64,000 nucleotides of DNA from Metaruminococcus_A gallistercoris (GCA_904394975.1 CAJFNQ010000040.1:1-64000); one strand, 5' to 3'. Numbered from the stretch's first letter, positions 1-8,657 are shown. Notes: generated from the sequence alone by a model not told the origin. Numbers and translations are program-made.

Positions 1-330
1 ACAGGGCGATGATTGCCAGAATCCACGGGAGGAAAATGGTCGGGAGAAGGAGAATGCCTTTACAGCCCTCATAATGGATATTTATAAAAACAATCACCTT
101 TCATGAAAGGCCAGAGAGAGCTTTTCTAAAATAAGAGTGCCTTTTTTCAGCGTAAATATGCACCAGTTTGTTCTTGTTCGCTGCAAATTAAAGAATCTTC
201 TTTTTCAGAGTACAATACAACAATTCCAATTCCATGAATAAAACGAAACAATTTTGTGAATGGTTTATATCCTATCGCACCGGAACAGGACACTGTTTTC
301 TAAATGTGTTTTGTGTATAAAGTCATCGCA
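1..330. other. Left-edge region with no confident gene
   Basis: No convincing complete gene is visible. On the minus strand, from a GTG at 97 to the window edge, one frame is open and hydrophobic, which could be the start of a membrane protein continuing to the left. The GTG has no good ribosome-binding site. A plus-strand frame is also open from the edge to a TGA near 107 and encodes an unremarkable polar tail. Neither can be decided without the flanking sequence. The rest, about 110-330, is AT-rich and shows nothing I can name. Confidence 0.3.
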
Positions 331-1281
331 CTATGAACGGTCAGATTCCTTTGAAGTCTCAATCCGTTGCTTTAAAACGTTGACCTCGTGCTCATATAGT
401 GGCTTTTCAAACAAAAAACGTTGCTGTTTTCCGTTTTGATCGGTAAAAACGAAATAATAGTAATACGAGGTTGTAACCGCGGGTGCGCGATACCGGTAAA
501 CTTTACGCTCCTCCCTACAGCTATTAATATCTCGATACTGATAAAACCTTCTGCGAAAAGGAAGCGATTGAAAATAAAAACCGTCTTTTCCAATCTCTAC
601 CCGAAAACAAAAACGGCGAATCAGCAGCCAAATCGTTAACCCCAATGATGCAACAGAAAAAACGCCAAAGGAAAAGGCAAGAATGATTTGCGCCTCCGTA
701 TGTCCCCACAGTTGATTGACAGTCAATACAGTAAAAAACACGAACAGAATCACCGCAATAACAATGCGTGCCGTTCCATATACTGTTCCGCTGATGATAT
801 ACGGCTGTGCCTCGTCCGAAGCGCCGTCCTTTTCGTCCTTTTCACCGGAAGCCTGCTTTTCGACCTGTTCAACCAGATAATACGCACCATCGGATTCAAA
901 CGGAAGAAAGGAAAAGCGGTGGGTTTCACCGTCCTCGGTTTGATAATTAAGGCTGTTTCCCGGCGCGCCGTTTAAATATTCACCGGAACTGATCCATGCC
1001 CTTTTTACCCGGCTGTACGGAATATAAACGCCGTTCCCAGGCCTTGTTTGAACGTAAAACCCGTTTTCATCGATGAGGATCTTCACAAATACAGCATGGT
1101 ATACACAAACCAGCATGATAATCAGAATAAGCGCCGTCAGCAGCGCCCCAAACACAAATGCGCCATTATTGAAATAATACATCCAGACGCTTACCCCTAA
1201 AAATACGACGAGCAGGACCGAAAGCGGAACAAACCCTTGCAATCTTCCACCGATTTTATACATCCACCGCACTTGTTTCAT
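331..1281 (-). CDS. Membrane protein with duplicated TM-TM-PH-like unit
   Basis: Protein of 316 residues and unknown function. Two hydrophobic hairpins (about residues 16-68 and 172-222) are each followed by a soluble beta-rich stretch with similar wording: near 72-80 a D-E-N-G-F-Y-V-Q run, and near 229-236 a K-D-G-F-Y-F-Q run. This suggests an internal duplication of a two-TM plus bacterial PH-like domain unit. A Lys/Glu/Asp-rich linker separates the halves. The start is the ATG at 1281, because GGGAGGGG lies just upstream; the longer frame to 1359 has no such site. It is monocistronic and convergent with nothing nearby. Membrane location is inferred from hydropathy read by eye. Confidence 0.75.
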   Translation of the reverse strand: MKQVRWMYKIGGRLQGFVPLSVLLVVFLGVSVWMYYFNNGAFVFGALLTALILIIMLVCVYHAVFVKILIDENGFYVQTRPGNGVYIPYSRVKRAWISSGEYLNGAPGNSLNYQTEDGETHRFSFLPFESDGAYYLVEQVEKQASGEKDEKDGASDEAQPYIISGTVYGTARIVIAVILFVFFTVLTVNQLWGHTEAQIILAFSFGVFSVASLGLTIWLLIRRFCFRVEIGKDGFYFQSLPFRRRFYQYRDINSCREERKVYRYRAPAVTTSYYYYFVFTDQNGKQQRFLFEKPLYEHEVNVLKQRIETSKESDRS

Positions 1282-1412
1282 ATTTATTCCCCTCCCAATC
1301 GGATTCAAAAAATGAGCCGTTTTGTATGAACCGTACCAGCCCTTATCAAGAAGAAACAATGCGTCACCCGCATAAAACGGCTGCAGGCACTACCCGATGA
1401 TTAAGAACGCTC

Positions 1413-1446
1413 AAAAAAACAAGCAGAGGAAACATCCTCTGCTTGC
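1413..1446 (-). terminator. Rho-independent terminator of the radical SAM gene
   Basis: A perfect 11-bp inverted repeat (CAAGCAGAGGA at 1420-1430 and its complement at 1435-1445) with a 4-nt loop. On the minus strand it is followed by a run of seven U residues (1413-1419). It sits 14 nt downstream of the stop codon of the radical SAM gene. Confidence 0.85.
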
Positions 1447-1459
1447 AGAAATTATCAAA

Positions 1460-3046
1460 TTACGCGCTTGCTTTGGTGTTGTCTTCCACACCTTTTTCCG
1501 CATTCTTTTTCGCTTCATCCACCTTGTAAGCACGGTTGCGCAGCTTCAGATAAATACCGGGGAGGTGTTTTCTGCCGAAACGCTTCATCCAACGCACGGT
1601 TTTATCGCCGGCATTGCTCAGCGCAACAAGGAATTTACGCGGTGTAAACCGGCCGACAAAAATACCGTCGAGCATCCGCTCGAACACATGGCCGATTCCC
1701 TTCGGCATCCGATAAGCGAGTTTATACAGCTTAACAAATTTGGTAAAGTATCCTTCCACAAACAGGACCTGATGTTCCGGGAAGGTATTCTGAATGAGCG
1801 GCACCTTAACTTTCGGGTCACCCATATCACGGATCTCACCGCCGTTATCACGAACCGCGTCTTCCGCGATCTTTGCAAGCTGGGTCATCGGGTACGGGCA
1901 GAAGATATTCGGGATCATCCGATCCGGATTGATTTTCGCGTTCAGCTTAATGGTTTTCAAAGCCTTGTGAAGATCTTCATACGGAAGTCCGACAATGTTG
2001 TAGGTCAAAGTCGGAATATCATACTTTTTAAACCACTTGAACGAATTGATGATCTGCTCGTCCGACATATTGCGTTTGAGGTATTTGAAACGGATCTCCT
2101 GATCGCCGGATTCCACGCCGACGTCGATCATGTAAACACCGGCCTCTTTCATGAGTTTTACCGTTTCTTCCGTCATATTGTCCAAACGAAGGTTACAGGT
2201 AAAGGGAAGATGAATCTTCTCTTTATAGAGGTTCATGAAATCGGTGAACCAGTCGGTATACATATTTAAGATCGCATCACGGAAGTTGATGTACTTGATG
2301 TACGGATGCTTATCAAGGATGGTCTGCAGGTATTCGATTGCCTTTTCCGGCTCCTTAACACGCGCGTAGCCTTTGCGGCTGGGGTAAACCATACGCATCT
2401 GCCCATTGCCACAGTAGGTACAGCTGAACAAGCATCCTCTGGATACAACAACAATCGCCGTGGCAATAGAGGAAGCATCGAGATTATCAAAGTCAAACAG
2501 TTCAAAGTCAGACATGGGGAGTTCGTTGAGATCCTGCACAAAGGGACGCACCGGATTACGGATCACTTCGCCGTTTTCATCTTTGAACCAGAGGCTTTCA
2601 ATGTGGGTGTAATCGGTGCCGTCACGCAGAGCGTTACACAGCTCCAGTTCCGGGTACTCACCTTCGCCGATGCAGACACAGTCCATACCCTCCATCTGGA
2701 TCATCTCTTCCGGAGCAAGGGTTGCGTGCGGACCGCCGCAAACGGTAAACGCACTGCTTGCTTCCTTCACCCATTTGCACATTTTACGCACCTGAGGAAC
2801 AGCAGAGGTACGCACGGAAAAACCGACAACATCTGCGTTTTCCTTGTGAATACGCTCTTTGAACTCCTCTTCTTCCGGAGCATAGGTCAAATGATAAAGA
2901 GCCGTCTGATAACCATGCTGTTTGAGCACAGCGGAAATAATGGCAATTCCTTCATGGTAGTTGCCTTTCATATCTTTTCGTTTTTCATTTCCGAGAAAAT
3001 CGGGGTATACAAACAGAAATTTGAGCGTCTTTTTCTGTTCCGACAT
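1460..3046 (-). CDS. B12-binding radical SAM protein
   Basis: Class B-like radical SAM enzyme of 528 residues. An N-terminal cobalamin-binding Rossmann-type region (about 8-140, with G-G-P-H at 104-107 and a G-E-G-E-Y-P segment at 127-132) precedes a radical SAM domain. The 4Fe-4S ligands are C205, C209 and C212 in R-G-C-L-F-S-C-T-Y-C. The C-terminal 100 residues are basic. Family members do methylations or ring rearrangements of many substrates; the substrate here is unknown. The ATG at 3046 is preferred over those at 3058/3055 because GATGAGG precedes it. The gene has its own promoter, but its position directly behind folate/homocysteine methyltransferase genes suggests a link to methyl metabolism. 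Confidence 0.8.
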   Translation of the reverse strand: MSEQKKTLKFLFVYPDFLGNEKRKDMKGNYHEGIAIISAVLKQHGYQTALYHLTYAPEEEEFKERIHKENADVVGFSVRTSAVPQVRKMCKWVKEASSAFTVCGGPHATLAPEEMIQMEGMDCVCIGEGEYPELELCNALRDGTDYTHIESLWFKDENGEVIRNPVRPFVQDLNELPMSDFELFDFDNLDASSIATAIVVVSRGCLFSCTYCGNGQMRMVYPSRKGYARVKEPEKAIEYLQTILDKHPYIKYINFRDAILNMYTDWFTDFMNLYKEKIHLPFTCNLRLDNMTEETVKLMKEAGVYMIDVGVESGDQEIRFKYLKRNMSDEQIINSFKWFKKYDIPTLTYNIVGLPYEDLHKALKTIKLNAKINPDRMIPNIFCPYPMTQLAKIAEDAVRDNGGEIRDMGDPKVKVPLIQNTFPEHQVLFVEGYFTKFVKLYKLAYRMPKGIGHVFERMLDGIFVGRFTPRKFLVALSNAGDKTVRWMKRFGRKHLPGIYLKLRNRAYKVDEAKKNAEKGVEDNTKASA

Positions 3047-3099
3047 GAACCTCATCATCCTAACATGATTAATAAATTTTCACACAAACATTTAGGCAT

Positions 3100-3128
3100 A
3101 TTGTACCACAGTAGGGCGCAGGTTGCAA
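3100..3128 (-). promoter_or_regulatory. Promoter of the radical SAM gene
   Basis: On the minus strand TTGCAA (3123-3128), a 17-nt spacer, then TACAAT (3100-3105). It lies between the pterin methyltransferase stop and the radical SAM start, so the radical SAM gene can be transcribed independently. Confidence 0.6.
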
Positions 3129-3152
3129 CCTCACAAACGGCTTTTTACCGGA

Positions 3153-3950
3153 TTAATTATAGATTTCACGGTAACCGCTCAAATATTCCATGCAGAACTC
3201 ATCTTCGCCCTTTACAAGCTCGGAAGCGAGTAAGCACATTTTCATGGACGGGCTGGTAATATCCATAATCGCGGTGTCCAACCCCGCCATAACAGCCGCT
3301 GTTAAAAATGCGCTGTTTAAAAACATACGCTTAGGCAGCCCAAACGAGATGTTTGACATGCCACCCACCAGATGAACGTCCGGAAACTCCGCTTTGATCT
3401 GCGCCGCGGCTTCCAGCGCTCCTTTTGCGCTGCACGCGTCGGCGGAAAGCGCTTCTACGACGAGGTCGATGTAGATGCGGTCATCCGCAATTCCGTTTTC
3501 CCGCAGCTTTTCAATCACTGTACGGGCGTTTTCTACACGCATAGCGGAGTCTTTCGGGATGCCGCGCTCATCCATCGGCAGCGCGATGATACCGGTTGCA
3601 TACCGCTTGACAAGCGGAAGCATACCGTCGAACCGCGCGGGCTCTAACGTAAGCGAGTTGATGATACATTTTTTCAACGGATAACGCTCCAATACGGCCG
3701 AAACAGCCGCCGGGTTTGCCGAATCCAGAACAAGCGGAGTATTCTCACCACAGGCGGAAAGGATCTCTTCCACAGCCCACAGAAGTTTTTCCGCCTCATC
3801 CTGAAACATGCCGGCGTTGACATCAAGATAATCGGCGCCGCAGTCGAGCTGTTTCTGCGCCATGGTGCGGATGTATTCCGCGTCTCCCTGCGCAAAAGCG
3901 GCCTGTGCCGCCGGAATGGAACTATTGCATTTTTCTCCAATAACGATCAT
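3153..3950 (-). CDS. Pterin-binding methyltetrahydrofolate methyltransferase
   Basis: Stand-alone pterin-binding TIM barrel of 265 residues, the dihydropteroate-synthase-like fold of MetH domain 2 and of acetogen methyltetrahydrofolate:corrinoid methyltransferases (AcsE type). Hallmarks visible are D-Y-L-D-V-N-A-G near 40-47, a central D-S-A-N segment near 76, I-N-S-L-T near 96, and G-G-M-S-N-I-S-F-G-L-P near 196-206. It starts directly after the stop of the homocysteine methyltransferase-MTHFR fusion, so the two are co-transcribed. It would move a methyl group between methyl-THF and a corrinoid protein. No corrinoid-binding MetH-type domain is encoded beside it, so the partner must lie elsewhere or be the neighbouring B12 radical SAM protein (speculative). 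Confidence 0.85.
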   Translation of the reverse strand: MIVIGEKCNSSIPAAQAAFAQGDAEYIRTMAQKQLDCGADYLDVNAGMFQDEAEKLLWAVEEILSACGENTPLVLDSANPAAVSAVLERYPLKKCIINSLTLEPARFDGMLPLVKRYATGIIALPMDERGIPKDSAMRVENARTVIEKLRENGIADDRIYIDLVVEALSADACSAKGALEAAAQIKAEFPDVHLVGGMSNISFGLPKRMFLNSAFLTAAVMAGLDTAIMDITSPSMKMCLLASELVKGEDEFCMEYLSGYREIYN

Positions 3951-5786
3951 TTATAAACCCTCCCTAATCCGATCCATAATGCGGCAGACAAGTTCTGCAC
4001 GCTGAAATGGTGTGATGATGTAAAATCCATCGCAGAAATCGTTCACCCGCGCGGCGATGGAGCCACACAGACGAACGGCAATCTTTTCCGCTTCCTGCCT
4101 GTCTTTCCCTTCATAAGCGTCAATCACCGGCTGCGGAATGGTGATTCCGGAAATTTCATTGTTGACAAAACAGGCGTTTTTGTGACTGACAAGCGGCATG
4201 ATCCCCGCAAATAATTCGCCGGAAAGCGTCTGCTTTGCAAGCGCCAGATTGTCGCACGACTGCGGGGTAAAAACGGGCTGAGTAAAGAACCGCACAGCGC
4301 CCGCTTCTTCTTTGCGTTTGGCACGCTCCAATTCCAAAGAAAAATTGGGAGCGTTTACATTTAAAGCCGCCGCGGGCTCAATTGGGCAATTTTCCATAGT
4401 CTCACGGTTCAGTTCAGCAATAAACGCAATGAGCTTCTGCGAATTGAAGTTGAACACGCCCTTCACCTTATTGCGGTCTTCCACCGCAATGGGATCACCG
4501 GTCACCGCCAGAACCTTTGTGATTCCCTGAATACCAAGAGCCAGCAAAAGCGCTTTGGTGGCATTTAAATTGCGGTCACGGCAGGTGAGGTGTGGCATTG
4601 CGTCAATTCCGAAACGGGTCTTAAGCAGAGCCGCAAGCATGCTGCTGTCCACCCGCGCACGTGCCACCGGGCAGTCGGCAATGGTGATAAAATTCGCACC
4701 GTGTTCGTGCAAAAGCCGGGCGGCGTTTAAAAACTTCTCCGCATCCGCATTCAGCGGAGAGTCAAGTTCCACAGCGAACTGTTTCACAGAGCCTGCGTTC
4801 AGCCCGTGCTTTTGACCGGATGTATGTGTCTTACAGCAGTCACATACCATCTCTGCTGGGCGAGAAGGCTCCCGCAAGATTTTCTCCCAATCCGATGAAA
4901 CGGAAGCATGCTCCGTACTCTCTTTTCCGGTCTCCGGCTGAGCCGGCAGGCCGGAAGCACCGTCGAGCAGCAAACGCACTCTGCGGATGTGTTCCGGCGT
5001 TGTACCGCAGCATCCGCCGAGGATCTGCACACCGCACCGGCTAATCTCTAACATCTGCTTCGCGAAATAATCCGGTGCGTTCTGGAACACCGTCCTCCCG
5101 CCTACCAGCGAAGGGTAGCCCGCATTCGGCATAATGGAAACCGGCTTTTCGCCAATTTTCAGCTTCTGCGCGATATGGAGCAGATGCATAGGGCCACAGG
5201 TGCAGTTAAAGCCGTATGCGTCCACATCCTGAGATGCCTCCAAAGCGGCCGCAATCTCAGAAACCGAATCACCCGAGGTGGTATAGCCATCTGCCGCAAC
5301 CGTACATTCCGCAATGATGTACACATCCGGCGCAAGCTGCTTAAGCCGCCGTGCTAATTTTAACAAAATGCCATACTCGTGAAAGGTCTCAAATAAAAAG
5401 TGAGTGATCCCGCAGGAAAGAAAAACAGGAAGGATGGCTTCATACTCATCCCATTCCTCCTGCTCATCCTGAGCAGGAACAGGACCGATGCTAGCGAATA
5501 CAGTCACGCTCGTTTGATCAGCCGCACGGAAAGCGATCTCACAGCCGGAACGAATGATCTGTTCCACCACAGGGCGCTCCGCTCCCAGCGACAAGGTATT
5601 GGCTCCAAAGGTATTGGTTTTAATAGCGGTCGCACCTGCCGCAATATACTCTTTATGAAGATCATACACCCGTTCCGGAAAGCGGATGTTGTTCCATTCA
5701 CTTCGAGATACATCGGTACCATACCGTTCAGCAAGGCAGGTTCCGGCAGCGCCGTCGAACAAAAACAACGGAGCATTTTTATGCAT
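3951..5786 (-). CDS. Homocysteine S-methyltransferase / methylene-THF reductase fusion
   Basis: Bifunctional protein of 611 residues. Residues 1-275 form an S-methyltransferase (Hcy) barrel with the zinc ligands C195 (F-N-C-T-C-G-P) and C259/C260 (G-G-C-C-G-T-T-P). Residues from about 330 to the end are a MetF-like FAD-dependent 5,10-methylenetetrahydrofolate reductase (V-T-G-D-P motif near 430). The architecture matches the Bacillus YitJ type. It would make methyl-THF and methionine when combined with the pterin methyltransferase encoded immediately downstream and a corrinoid carrier. An extended -10 promoter lies upstream, divergent from birA. I see no SAM riboswitch in the short leader. 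Confidence 0.88.
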   Translation of the reverse strand: MHKNAPLFLFDGAAGTCLAERYGTDVSRSEWNNIRFPERVYDLHKEYIAAGATAIKTNTFGANTLSLGAERPVVEQIIRSGCEIAFRAADQTSVTVFASIGPVPAQDEQEEWDEYEAILPVFLSCGITHFLFETFHEYGILLKLARRLKQLAPDVYIIAECTVAADGYTTSGDSVSEIAAALEASQDVDAYGFNCTCGPMHLLHIAQKLKIGEKPVSIMPNAGYPSLVGGRTVFQNAPDYFAKQMLEISRCGVQILGGCCGTTPEHIRRVRLLLDGASGLPAQPETGKESTEHASVSSDWEKILREPSRPAEMVCDCCKTHTSGQKHGLNAGSVKQFAVELDSPLNADAEKFLNAARLLHEHGANFITIADCPVARARVDSSMLAALLKTRFGIDAMPHLTCRDRNLNATKALLLALGIQGITKVLAVTGDPIAVEDRNKVKGVFNFNSQKLIAFIAELNRETMENCPIEPAAALNVNAPNFSLELERAKRKEEAGAVRFFTQPVFTPQSCDNLALAKQTLSGELFAGIMPLVSHKNACFVNNEISGITIPQPVIDAYEGKDRQEAEKIAVRLCGSIAARVNDFCDGFYIITPFQRAELVCRIMDRIREGL

Positions 5787-5820
5787 GGGATCACCTCATC
5801 ATCAGCGCAGTAATGGTATT

Positions 5821-5829
5821 ATTATAGCA
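5821..5829 (-). promoter_or_regulatory. Extended -10 promoter of the methyltransferase operon
   Basis: On the minus strand TGCTATAAT, an extended -10 element, lies about 35 nt upstream of the fusion gene start. No good -35 hexamer is visible at 17 nt, which is common for extended -10 promoters. Confidence 0.5.
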
Positions 5830-5867
5830 CAAAAACCATAAAAATGCTATTTTTCTCACCAGCATTC

Positions 5868-5896
5868 TGGACAACCCTTTCAAACGGTATTATAAT
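5868..5896 (+). promoter_or_regulatory. birA promoter
   Basis: TGGACA (5868-5873), 17-nt spacer, TATAAT (5891-5896), ending about 30 nt before the GTG start of birA. Confidence 0.65.
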
Positions 5897-5928
5897 AATT
5901 TTATGAAAAACGAATGGAGGTGGTCTGT

Positions 5929-6915
5929 GTGCTCAAACACGACGTTTTAAAAATACTGGAAGAACACAAAGGAGAACCCGTTTCCGGGCTGGAGATGGGA
6001 AAACGCCTGGATGTTTCCCGCAGTGCTGTCTGGAAAGCGGTGGGACAGTTGAAAGAAGACGGGTACCAGATTGAGTCCATTCCCAACAAAGGGTATTGTT
6101 TGAGTGAAAATAATGATATTATCGATCCGGAAAAGATTGCTTCTTTCCTGCGCACCAAATATCTGGGCCGGGAGTTTGAGCTGCTGGAAGAAACCGACTC
6201 GACCAATTCCCACTTAAAGCGCAATGCCGATCAGCTCGCCGGGCACAACGGGTACACCGTGGTAGCTCTTCAGCAGACGGGCGGACGCGGGCGAATGGGC
6301 CGCAGTTTTTATTCACCCGCACAGCAGGGCGTTTATATGAGTTTTCTGCTGGAACCTCGATTTACCTTTTCCGATATCAGTCTGGCAACGGTACTGGCTG
6401 TTGTCGCTGTCTGCCGGGCAATTGAAGAGGTCGCGGGGTTTCGTCCACAGGTTAAATGGGTTAACGATGTGATTTATCACGGCAAAAAGCTGGTGGGAAT
6501 TCTTACCGAAGCCTCTCTTGAAACCGAAAGCGGACGGATTAAATACCTCATTCCCGGAATCGGCATCAATATCAACCGGGATGAAAACATCCCAACGGAA
6601 CTGCGGGACATTGTCGGAGCGCTCAATGAATTTTCGGAAGCCCCCTGCGACCGTAACCGGCTGATCGCGTCGGTTTTAAATCACTTCGAAGAGATTTACG
6701 AAACCTATCTTTCTGGTAACCGTGACGCAATTCTGGACGAATACCGCAGCCTTTTGTGCGTATTCGGGAAAGAATACAACATGATTTCCCCATCAGGAAG
6801 TTACCCGGCGACGCCCATTGACATTGACCGGGAAGCGCGTTTGATCGTAAAAGACAGGGATGGTGTCATCCATACGCTTAACTCCGGCGAAATCAGCATT
6901 CGCCCTCAAAAATAA
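5929..6915 (+). CDS. birA: Biotin operon repressor / biotin-protein ligase
   Basis: Bifunctional BirA of 328 residues. An N-terminal winged helix-turn-helix (about 1-60, with L-D-V-S-R-S-A-V-W-K at 27-36) is followed by the biotin-protein ligase catalytic domain. The ATP/biotin-binding G-R-G-R-M-G-R motif is at 119-125, and a K-W-V-N-D-V segment supplies the catalytic lysine. The C-terminal SH3-like domain is present. It makes biotinyl-AMP and attaches biotin to carboxylases. The GTG start at 5929 is preferred because GGAGG (5916-5920) sits 8 nt upstream; the ATG at 5914 overlaps that site. With the DNA-binding domain kept, it probably also represses biotin genes, none of which are in this window. 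Confidence 0.93.
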   Translation: MLKHDVLKILEEHKGEPVSGLEMGKRLDVSRSAVWKAVGQLKEDGYQIESIPNKGYCLSENNDIIDPEKIASFLRTKYLGREFELLEETDSTNSHLKRNADQLAGHNGYTVVALQQTGGRGRMGRSFYSPAQQGVYMSFLLEPRFTFSDISLATVLAVVAVCRAIEEVAGFRPQVKWVNDVIYHGKKLVGILTEASLETESGRIKYLIPGIGININRDENIPTELRDIVGALNEFSEAPCDRNRLIASVLNHFEEIYETYLSGNRDAILDEYRSLLCVFGKEYNMISPSGSYPATPIDIDREARLIVKDRDGVIHTLNSGEISIRPQK

Positions 6916-6924
6916 ATATAAATG

Positions 6925-6958
6925 AAAAAAAAGCGGCAGGAGCTTCCTGCCGCTTTTC
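6925..6958. terminator. Bidirectional terminator between birA and the glycosylase gene
   Basis: Inverted repeat AAGCGGCAGGA (6931-6941) and TCCTGCCGCTT (6945-6955), flanked by A-rich sequence on the left and T-rich on the right, so it can terminate both convergent genes. Confidence 0.8.
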
Positions 6959-6999
6959 GTTTGTACCACTTGTAAGAGTTCTGACTCATCGCAACCGTT

Positions 7000-7635
7000 T
7001 TATTTTGATGAAGGATTCACTTCCAATCCTTCGACAAGGCCATTCGCCACGGCCCAAATATAAAAACTCGCGACACTGCCATAAGGACTGAATCGCCGGC
7101 GGTACCGCTCAAACCGTTCACGGTCAATGGTACGATGATGATAGATCATGCAAATCCCCCGCCGAATCGCCAGGTCGTCAAAGCTGAGAATATCCGGCCG
7201 CTGCATACAGAACAAAAGAATCATTTCGGCCGTCCACACACCAATGCCTTTTAATGACGTCAGCGCACGGATTGCCTGCTCGTCGGTCATTCCCCACACA
7301 GCATCCAGATCAAAAGACCCATCTGACACCTTCTGCGCAAATTCGGTAATATAGCGCGCTTTCCGAAAGGACAACCCGAATTTCTGCAAGCCGTTTTCTC
7401 CCACCGACAAAACCGTCTGCGCGTCCACCGTTCCCAGTGTTTCGGTTATCCGCCTCCAAACAGTCTCCAACGCTTTGGCAGAGATCTGCTGGCCGATGAT
7501 CTGATGAACAACAGCAGAAAACAAATCAGGGTCTACTTCACGTTCCAGATGACCGGCAAGGCGGATGACCTCACCCAGTTTTTTATCTTTTTTCGTCAGG
7601 TAATCGGTTTCTTTGCTTCCGTATTGAAAAATCAC
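7000..7635 (-). CDS. DNA-3-methyladenine glycosylase (AlkA-like, HhH-GPD)
   Basis: Base-excision repair glycosylase of 211 residues. The helix-hairpin-helix is at 126-140 (L-K-G-I-G-V-W-T-A-E-M), followed by the catalytic aspartate region at 152-154 (F-D-D), then the F-S-P-Y-G-S-V-A-S-F-Y-I-W segment typical of AlkA. There are no iron-sulfur cysteines as in MutY/Nth. It lacks the extra N-terminal domain of E. coli AlkA, so it is the short form common in Gram-positive bacteria. It starts with GTG, with GGGAG 7 nt upstream. It removes alkylated purines from DNA; the exact substrate range cannot be read from sequence. Confidence 0.85.
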   Translation of the reverse strand: MIFQYGSKETDYLTKKDKKLGEVIRLAGHLEREVDPDLFSAVVHQIIGQQISAKALETVWRRITETLGTVDAQTVLSVGENGLQKFGLSFRKARYITEFAQKVSDGSFDLDAVWGMTDEQAIRALTSLKGIGVWTAEMILLFCMQRPDILSFDDLAIRRGICMIYHHRTIDRERFERYRRRFSPYGSVASFYIWAVANGLVEGLEVNPSSK

Positions 7636-7673
7636 AACTATTCTCCCATAAACAATGCAAATATGATGATTTT

Positions 7674-7702
7674 ATTGTAACACACCTGTTTCCCACAAAC
7701 AA
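7674..7702 (-). promoter_or_regulatory. Promoter of the glycosylase gene
   Basis: Minus-strand TTGTTT (7697-7702), 17-nt spacer, TACAAT (7674-7679). Confidence 0.55.
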
Positions 7703-7756
7703 TTTCATTATAACAAACAAGATTCAATATTTGAAACACGAATACCCACCGAAATA

Positions 7757-7790
7757 AAAAGCGCCTTCCCTCAACAGAAAGGCGCTCTAT
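7757..7790 (-). terminator. Terminator of the D-lyxose isomerase gene
   Basis: Inverted repeat AGCGCCTT (7760-7767) and AAGGCGCT (7779-7786). On the minus strand it is followed by a short U-run, just after the isomerase stop codon. Confidence 0.7.
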
Positions 7791-7798
7791 AATATCCG

Positions 7799-8485
7799 TT
7801 AGTCAACATAATCCGGATAATCTTTAAAGATCAGATAAGTGGGTGCGCAGTCCTCTTCAATTTCCGGAATGCGGTCGGACGGTTCAATGAAATGATTGTC
7901 AATGTTATCATCGTTAACCGTGGAAACCTCGCCCAGCAACAGCTTGCCCGAACCGGGTTCACAGGCAATTTCATGATACTGCCCCGGCATGAGGGTAATG
8001 CTCTGCCCCGGTTTCATCGTCACGGAACCGCCTGCCGGAACGGTGATTTTTCGTCCGTCCATCGTAACAGTAACAGCCTTGTCGGAGTAACCGTCATGAT
8101 CATTCTTTTCCCACAGGGTAATGATCGCGTTACCACCGCCGCGGTTGATGATGTCTTCCATCTTTTTATAGTGATAATGGGGAGCGAGCTTCTGCCCGTC
8201 TTCCACAATCAGCAGTTTTTCACAATAGGGTTTCGGATATACGTCAGAGTGCAGCACACTTCCGTTGCGAAGGGTAAAGATAAGCAAACCGACGTTGTCA
8301 AAATCATCGTAACCAAAATCGGTCACGTCCCAGCCAAGCATATTGGTGAAAACCTCGTCATACTCTTCCCGTTTCCCCTTAAAATCCTCCGGTTTCCAGT
8401 AGGCAAAATCCGGGAGATGAAAGTGCTGGCTTTCGATGAACTTCATACCGTCTTCAATGACTTGGTTTATTTTAGAACGTTTCAT
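7799..8485 (-). CDS. D-lyxose ketol-isomerase
   Basis: Cupin-fold sugar isomerase of 228 residues resembling D-lyxose isomerases. The metal-binding histidines are visible in A-P-H-Y-H-Y and, further on, a glutamate and P-G-Q-Y-H-E-I. It would interconvert D-lyxose and D-xylulose (some members also D-mannose and D-fructose) in the cytoplasm. The ATG at 8485 is used because GGAGG lies 8 nt upstream; a longer frame to 8545 lacks a ribosome site. The gene is monocistronic. Other sugar-acid genes (uxaC) occur far away at the right end, so the physiological pathway is unclear. Confidence 0.85.
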   Translation of the reverse strand: MKRSKINQVIEDGMKFIESQHFHLPDFAYWKPEDFKGKREEYDEVFTNMLGWDVTDFGYDDFDNVGLLIFTLRNGSVLHSDVYPKPYCEKLLIVEDGQKLAPHYHYKKMEDIINRGGGNAIITLWEKNDHDGYSDKAVTVTMDGRKITVPAGGSVTMKPGQSITLMPGQYHEIACEPGSGKLLLGEVSTVNDDNIDNHFIEPSDRIPEIEEDCAPTYLIFKDYPDYVD

Positions 8486-8533
8486 GGTTGATATCCTCCG
8501 TTTGGTAGTTTGTAAAAGGAATTTGCCTCTTTC

Positions 8534-8562
8534 ATTAAACACCAAAGCGATATGAAAATCAA
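8534..8562 (-). promoter_or_regulatory. Promoter of the D-lyxose isomerase gene
   Basis: Minus-strand TTGATT (8557-8562), 17-nt spacer, TTTAAT (8534-8539). Confidence 0.5.
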
Positions 8563-8657
8563 TGGGAGAATCAAAGGCAATCTACACAAAAAACACGCGC
8601 TGATTTTGGCAATACAGTTTCTAATAAAACATTGCCGCTTAAAAGCCTGCACTTATT

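Noticed and set aside
1..109. Partial genes at the left edge (a minus-strand hydrophobic frame and a plus-strand tail)
   Set aside because: Both are open by length alone; neither has a convincing start or a recognisable sequence, so they are described but not called.
5787..5928. SAM riboswitch upstream of the homocysteine methyltransferase-MTHFR gene
   Set aside because: The leader is only about 30 nt beyond the promoter, with no S-box elements or terminator.
8486..8540. 17-codon ORF overlapping the start of D-lyxose isomerase
   Set aside because: Its ATG falls within the probable -10 element and lacks a ribosome site, so it would not be on the transcript in translatable form.
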